From: a virus
Length of the DNA: 25,131 bases
Virus record (IMG/VR): IMGVR_UViG_3300007735_000523
Location: 1 to 25,131 of that record
Reading direction: 5' to 3' (one strand)
Position 1 is the first letter of the stretch; each line of letters begins with the position of its first letter. Shown piece after piece: positions 23,114 through 25,131 of the stretch. The position numbers were made by a program, and so were the translations under genes. The notes under the pieces were generated by a model. The model saw only the letters and a program-made list of their open reading frames with translations, was not told the DNA's origin and made no database searches.

Positions 23114-23344
23114 ATGGCTACCCTTCCCCGTTTCGCTGTTCTCGCGCAACAAGAGCGCGCCGACGAGTTGTTCCGGCAAGAGTGCGCCGATAGGGCGCGC
23201 GAGTACGTGATGCGCGTCCGGGCGCGCAAGATTTACCAGCGCAACGTGCGCCTCTTCGGCCTCGCCGTGGCCAGCACGGCGGCTACTGCTTTGTTCGTCG
23301 GCTGGCAGATTGCCAGCGTCGTGGCGTGGCTGCTCAATAACTGA
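23114..23344 (+). CDS. Small single-pass membrane protein, 76 aa
   Basis: CAGGAG lies eight nt before ATG 23114. The first two thirds are highly charged and helical (QQERADELFRQECADRAREYVMRVRARKIYQRNVRL). Residues about 49-74 (FGLAVASTAATALFVGWQIASVVAWLL) are one hydrophobic segment ending with NN, so the bulk is predicted cytoplasmic with a C-terminal anchor. A holin or an inner-membrane early protein are both possible; nothing in the context decides. It ends in TGA (23342-23344), followed by the divergent pseudoknot. Confidence 0.7.
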   Translation: MATLPRFAVLAQQERADELFRQECADRAREYVMRVRARKIYQRNVRLFGLAVASTAATALFVGWQIASVVAWLLNN

Positions 23345-23352
23345 GCGGGCCC

Positions 23353-23381
23353 CGACGTGGGGCGCGTCGCTAACCTGCCCC
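23353..23381 (+). promoter_or_regulatory. H-type RNA pseudoknot 3, divergent copy with compensatory stems (after TGA 23342-23344)
   Basis: Stem 1 is CGACG (353-357) with CGTCG (365-369). Loop 1 is one T. Stem 2 is GGGGCG (359-364) with TGCCCC (376-381), including one G-U. Loop 3 is CTAACC, equivalent to NTAAAC. Both stems differ in sequence from the other copies but keep pairing. The spacer is 8 nt and ATG 23411 is in frame with the TGA. Confidence 0.72.
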
Positions 23382-23410
23382 GTCGTTACCCATTATCACA
23401 GGAGATTGTC

Positions 23411-23599
23411 ATGGAAATCGAGAAGGTAAAGGCGGCGTTGGAGGCGTTGGTGGCGGAAATCCGCCACACTGAGGCGGCCTTTAAGGAGGAAGAGGAACTC
23501 TTCGGCGATGATGTCGATCCCGTTCCGTATTTGGAACGGTTGGCGTTCCTACACGCTGTGCGTGTAGCCACCATCAAGAAGCTCGCGGCAGAAGTCTAG
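23411..23599 (+). CDS. Small acidic helical protein, 62 aa, unknown
   Basis: GGAG lies six nt before ATG 23411. The protein (MEIEKVKAALEALVAEIRHTEAAFKEEEELFGDDVDPVPYLERLAFLHAVRVATIKKLAAEV) is helical with a short acidic turn. It could be a coiled-coil dimer. The frame is open back to the preceding TGA, so the protein could exist as a readthrough fusion to the membrane protein, but the ribosome binding site supports independent synthesis. It ends in TAG (23597-23599). Confidence 0.7.
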   Translation: MEIEKVKAALEALVAEIRHTEAAFKEEEELFGDDVDPVPYLERLAFLHAVRVATIKKLAAEV

Positions 23600-23605
23600 G
23601 TGTAC

Positions 23606-23633
23606 GGACCTGAGCATGTCCCTAAACTGCTCA
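23606..23633 (+). promoter_or_regulatory. H-type RNA pseudoknot 4 (after TAG 23597-23599)
   Basis: Stem 1 is GGAC/GTCC (606-609 with 618-621). Stem 2 is TGAGCA/TGCTCA (611-616 with 628-633). Loop 3 is CTAAAC. The spacer is 6 nt (GTGTAC). ATG 23663 follows 29 nt later and is in frame with the TAG, with no intervening stop. Confidence 0.75.
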
Positions 23634-23662
23634 ATCCCACTCATTATCACGGAGATGTTGTC

Positions 23663-24637
23663 ATGGCTATTACAGTTACGGATAAGGTGCGGGCGTTCAT
23701 CAAGGAGCGCAAGGCGGCTACGCTGCGGGAGATCAAGGCGGCGCTCCAGCTGGAGCACGCTCCCGCACAGTCCATCGTCTCCCATCTGCGAACGCTTGGT
23801 GAGATACGGTACGAGAACGGGACGCACTACTTTGTCCGCGATTACGTGGCAAAGCCGCGCGCTGACAAGGGAACCCGTAGGCCCTTCAAGGGCGACACCT
23901 ACGTCAACCAGATACGACAGCTGTTGGTGGAGCGTGGGTTCGCCACGCAGCGCGAAATAAAGGCGGCAGTCGGGCAGCCGGGCGGTCGAGTATCGCGTGT
24001 CCTCGCACGACTCGCTCAGCGCGGCGAAGCGCTCCGTGGGAGCGATGGTAAGTGGATGATTATCCCCAAGAAGGCAGAGCCCGCGCCTCAGTCCGTCTCA
24101 TGGGAAGCCGACTACCGGGAGGCTCTTCTGCGCGGCCTTAAAGCCGCGAGGCAGGCCGACGCGTTGCGAGACGCGGTGCAGTTGATGCCAGATAACCATG
24201 CCCTAGCCGAGATGGTGCGCGAAGCCGAGGAGCGTGCAGAGTCCGCCGTTCGCCTGCGGGCGTTTACCCGCATCAGGGTAGAGGAGTACGCCGGGATTCC
24301 GGCCTTCACCCTCTGGTTGCAGGAGGAGGAGACGGACGTAAACTGGAGCGGCATCCGGTTTACGTATCGGGTGGAGGAAGTTCCGTCCGGCTTCCGCGAC
24401 GCCGACTGGTGGCAGGGCAAGCCGCGCGGAATGGCGGTGTATGCCACCGTCTGTAAAGACCCCTTCACGCTGGAGCCGAAGTGGGAGTGGGAGATCTTCT
24501 TCCCCGGCATCGGGGCGGCAGATAAAGACTTTACTGCCCACATTTACAGGTCTGCGGTAGGGCAGTACAAGTTGCCCCAGTACCACGTTAACACCGGGCC
24601 GCACGGACGGTCTGTCCTCAACGCGGCGCAGGTTTAG
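23663..24637 (+). CDS. Protein with two N-terminal winged-helix domains and unknown C-terminal domain, 324 aa
   Basis: Two winged-helix-type units lie in tandem. Residues about 1-57 contain KVRAFIKERKAATLREIKAALQLEHAPAQSIVSHLRTLGEIRYENGTHYF. Residues about 82-135 contain QIRQLLVERGFATQREIKAAVGQPGGRVSRVLARLAQRGEALRGSDGKWMI. This suggests DNA or RNA binding and a regulatory role. Residues about 150-210 are charged helices. The C-terminal part (IPAFTLWLQEEETDVNWSGIRFTYRVEEVPSGFRDADWWQGKPRG...) is an unrecognised beta-rich domain. GGAG lies ten nt before ATG 23663; the open frame reaches back to the preceding TAG. It is flanked by pseudoknots, so it may regulate or be regulated by them. Confidence 0.78.
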   Translation: MAITVTDKVRAFIKERKAATLREIKAALQLEHAPAQSIVSHLRTLGEIRYENGTHYFVRDYVAKPRADKGTRRPFKGDTYVNQIRQLLVERGFATQREIKAAVGQPGGRVSRVLARLAQRGEALRGSDGKWMIIPKKAEPAPQSVSWEADYREALLRGLKAARQADALRDAVQLMPDNHALAEMVREAEERAESAVRLRAFTRIRVEEYAGIPAFTLWLQEEETDVNWSGIRFTYRVEEVPSGFRDADWWQGKPRGMAVYATVCKDPFTLEPKWEWEIFFPGIGAADKDFTAHIYRSAVGQYKLPQYHVNTGPHGRSVLNAAQV

Positions 24638-24643
24638 CTGTCT

Positions 24644-24671
24644 GGACCTGAGCAAGTCCATAAACTGCTCA
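24644..24671 (+). promoter_or_regulatory. H-type RNA pseudoknot 5 (after TAG 24635-24637)
   Basis: Stem 1 is GGAC/GTCC (644-647 with 656-659). Stem 2 is TGAGCA/TGCTCA (649-654 with 666-671). Loop 3 is ATAAAC. The spacer is 6 nt (CTGTCT). The next ATG, 24734, is 62 nt away because an extra hairpin is inserted, yet it is still in frame with the TAG and no stop intervenes. Confidence 0.75.
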
Positions 24672-24678
24672 ATCCCAC

Positions 24679-24704
24679 GGGGGGTCAGCGCGTGCTGGCT
24701 CCCC
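24679..24704 (+). terminator. 11-bp hairpin between pseudoknot 5 and the last gene
   Basis: GGGGGGTCAGC pairs with GCTGGCTCCCC around GCGT (11 pairs, two of them G-U). The following TCTTCACGTT is a poor U-tract, so it may be a leaky terminator or a stabilising hairpin. The other four junctions lack it. Confidence 0.5.
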
Positions 24705-24733
24705 TCTTCACGTTGCCTAGGAGGGCAACACAC

Positions 24734-25131
24734 ATGCAAGTAGAACAAGTAATGGCGATGTACGGTGGCGAATATCCCGGTGACGCCGGGCTACTCAAGC
24801 GCATCTCGCCACCCCACGTATTCCGCTCCATTGTGGAGCGCATGGCCCTCCGCAAGGAGGGCCTCGTCAACTTCTTCGGGCTGGACGAGCTCGGGCGGCG
24901 GCTCTTTCAGGGCACACCCGTGCCGCTGCACGAGGTGGCCTCTGCCCTCAAGGGCGGCGACCTCGCCAGCAAGGCTTGGGCGGCGCTTCGCAGCGACGTC
25001 CTGTCGCTCGTCGAATACCAAGACGTGGACGACAAGATCCGCGATCTCTGGCGGCCATGGCTGTCGGCCACGTCGTGGTCGTACCACGATGCGCTCGTCG
25101 ATGCGCTCCGGGACAGTGACGCCCTGATGTT
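24734..25131 (+). CDS. Partial unknown protein (3' end outside window)
   Basis: AGGAGGG lies eight nt before ATG 24734, and the frame stays open to the window end (132 codons). The protein (MQVEQVMAMYGGEYPGDAGLLKRISPPHVFRSIVERMALRKEGLVNFFGLDELGRRLFQGTPVPLHEV...) looks helical and globular, with no recognised domain in the visible part. It is downstream of the winged-helix gene and in the same frame. Confidence 0.75.
   Translation, partial: MQVEQVMAMYGGEYPGDAGLLKRISPPHVFRSIVERMALRKEGLVNFFGLDELGRRLFQGTPVPLHEVASALKGGDLASKAWAALRSDVLSLVEYQDVDDKIRDLWRPWLSATSWSYHDALVDALRDSDALM

Noticed and set aside
23114-23344. Calling the 76-aa membrane protein a holin
   Set aside because: One hydrophobic segment fits some holins, but there is no endolysin or spanin nearby and the gene lies in a probable early region.
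22679-24671. Repeated intergenic units read as a CRISPR array
   Set aside because: Only five copies, hundreds of bases apart with genes between them, and one copy diverges with pairing kept; this fits an RNA element, not CRISPR repeats.
22679-24671. Repeated units read as intrinsic terminators or simple hairpins
   Set aside because: Stem 1 alone is only 4-5 bp and no U-tract follows; the pairing of its loop with downstream sequence explains the conservation better.
22679-24671. Repeats read as ToxI-type antitoxin RNA
   Set aside because: ToxI repeats are tandem and sit next to a toxin gene; none is visible here. A decoy role is kept only as an alternative.
1-25131. tRNA genes, integrase, transposase, reverse transcriptase or diversity-generating repeats
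   Set aside because: None was recognised by reading; absence is not proof, since no covariance or profile search could be run.

Overview
The window looks like the central part of a tailed, podovirus-type bacteriophage genome. It is GC-rich, with strong GGAGG-type ribosome binding sites and tightly overlapping genes. Supporting genes are a P22-like portal, a large terminase, a capsid protein of the N4-gp56-like type, a scaffold, several connector-type proteins and tail fibres. There is no tape-measure or sheath gene and no integrase, and nothing identifies the host species. Both ends of the window cut through genes.

Layout. Positions 1-20409 form one long leftward (minus-strand) block. In transcription order it holds a primase-helicase, small and large terminase, portal, a 67-aa protein, scaffold, major capsid protein, four small virion-type proteins, a 109-aa protein, three related head-tail adaptor proteins, a 1101-aa nozzle-like protein with an inserted Kelch propeller, a 1002-aa tail fibre, a 54-aa coiled-coil protein and a partial glycine-zipper protein. 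Most of the genes abut or overlap (ATGA, TAATG, TGATG). Positions 20524-21337 are non-coding: an AT-rich core, DnaA-box-like sites and a repeated GGGCTGAA motif, so this is a candidate replication origin. From 21338 to the end, small rightward (plus-strand) genes of unknown function follow, including one with two predicted winged-helix domains.

Two RNA-level systems stand out. (1) At the head of the primase operon there is a face-to-face promoter pair. The rightward promoter (20372-20400) should make a ~72-nt RNA of two hairpins ending in an intrinsic terminator. It is antisense to the whole leader of the primase-helicase mRNA, and its first hairpin loop, CUCCUUC, is the exact complement of that gene's Shine-Dalgarno sequence. 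This resembles antisense copy-number control of plasmid replication genes, here placed on a phage replication-plus-packaging operon. (2) In the rightward arm, five gene junctions carry the same compact H-type RNA pseudoknot, beginning 6-8 nt after the stop codon of the upstream gene. Both stems are preserved by compensatory changes in a divergent copy, and differences among the other four fall almost only at predicted unpaired positions. Three consecutive junctions join genes in the same reading frame with no other stop between them, so stop-codon readthrough is one possible function.

The rightward arm also carries a tandem pair of UUCG hairpins with a compensatory base pair and a long inverted repeat rich in CTAG. 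All functional statements rest on sequence reading alone; no database search was possible.
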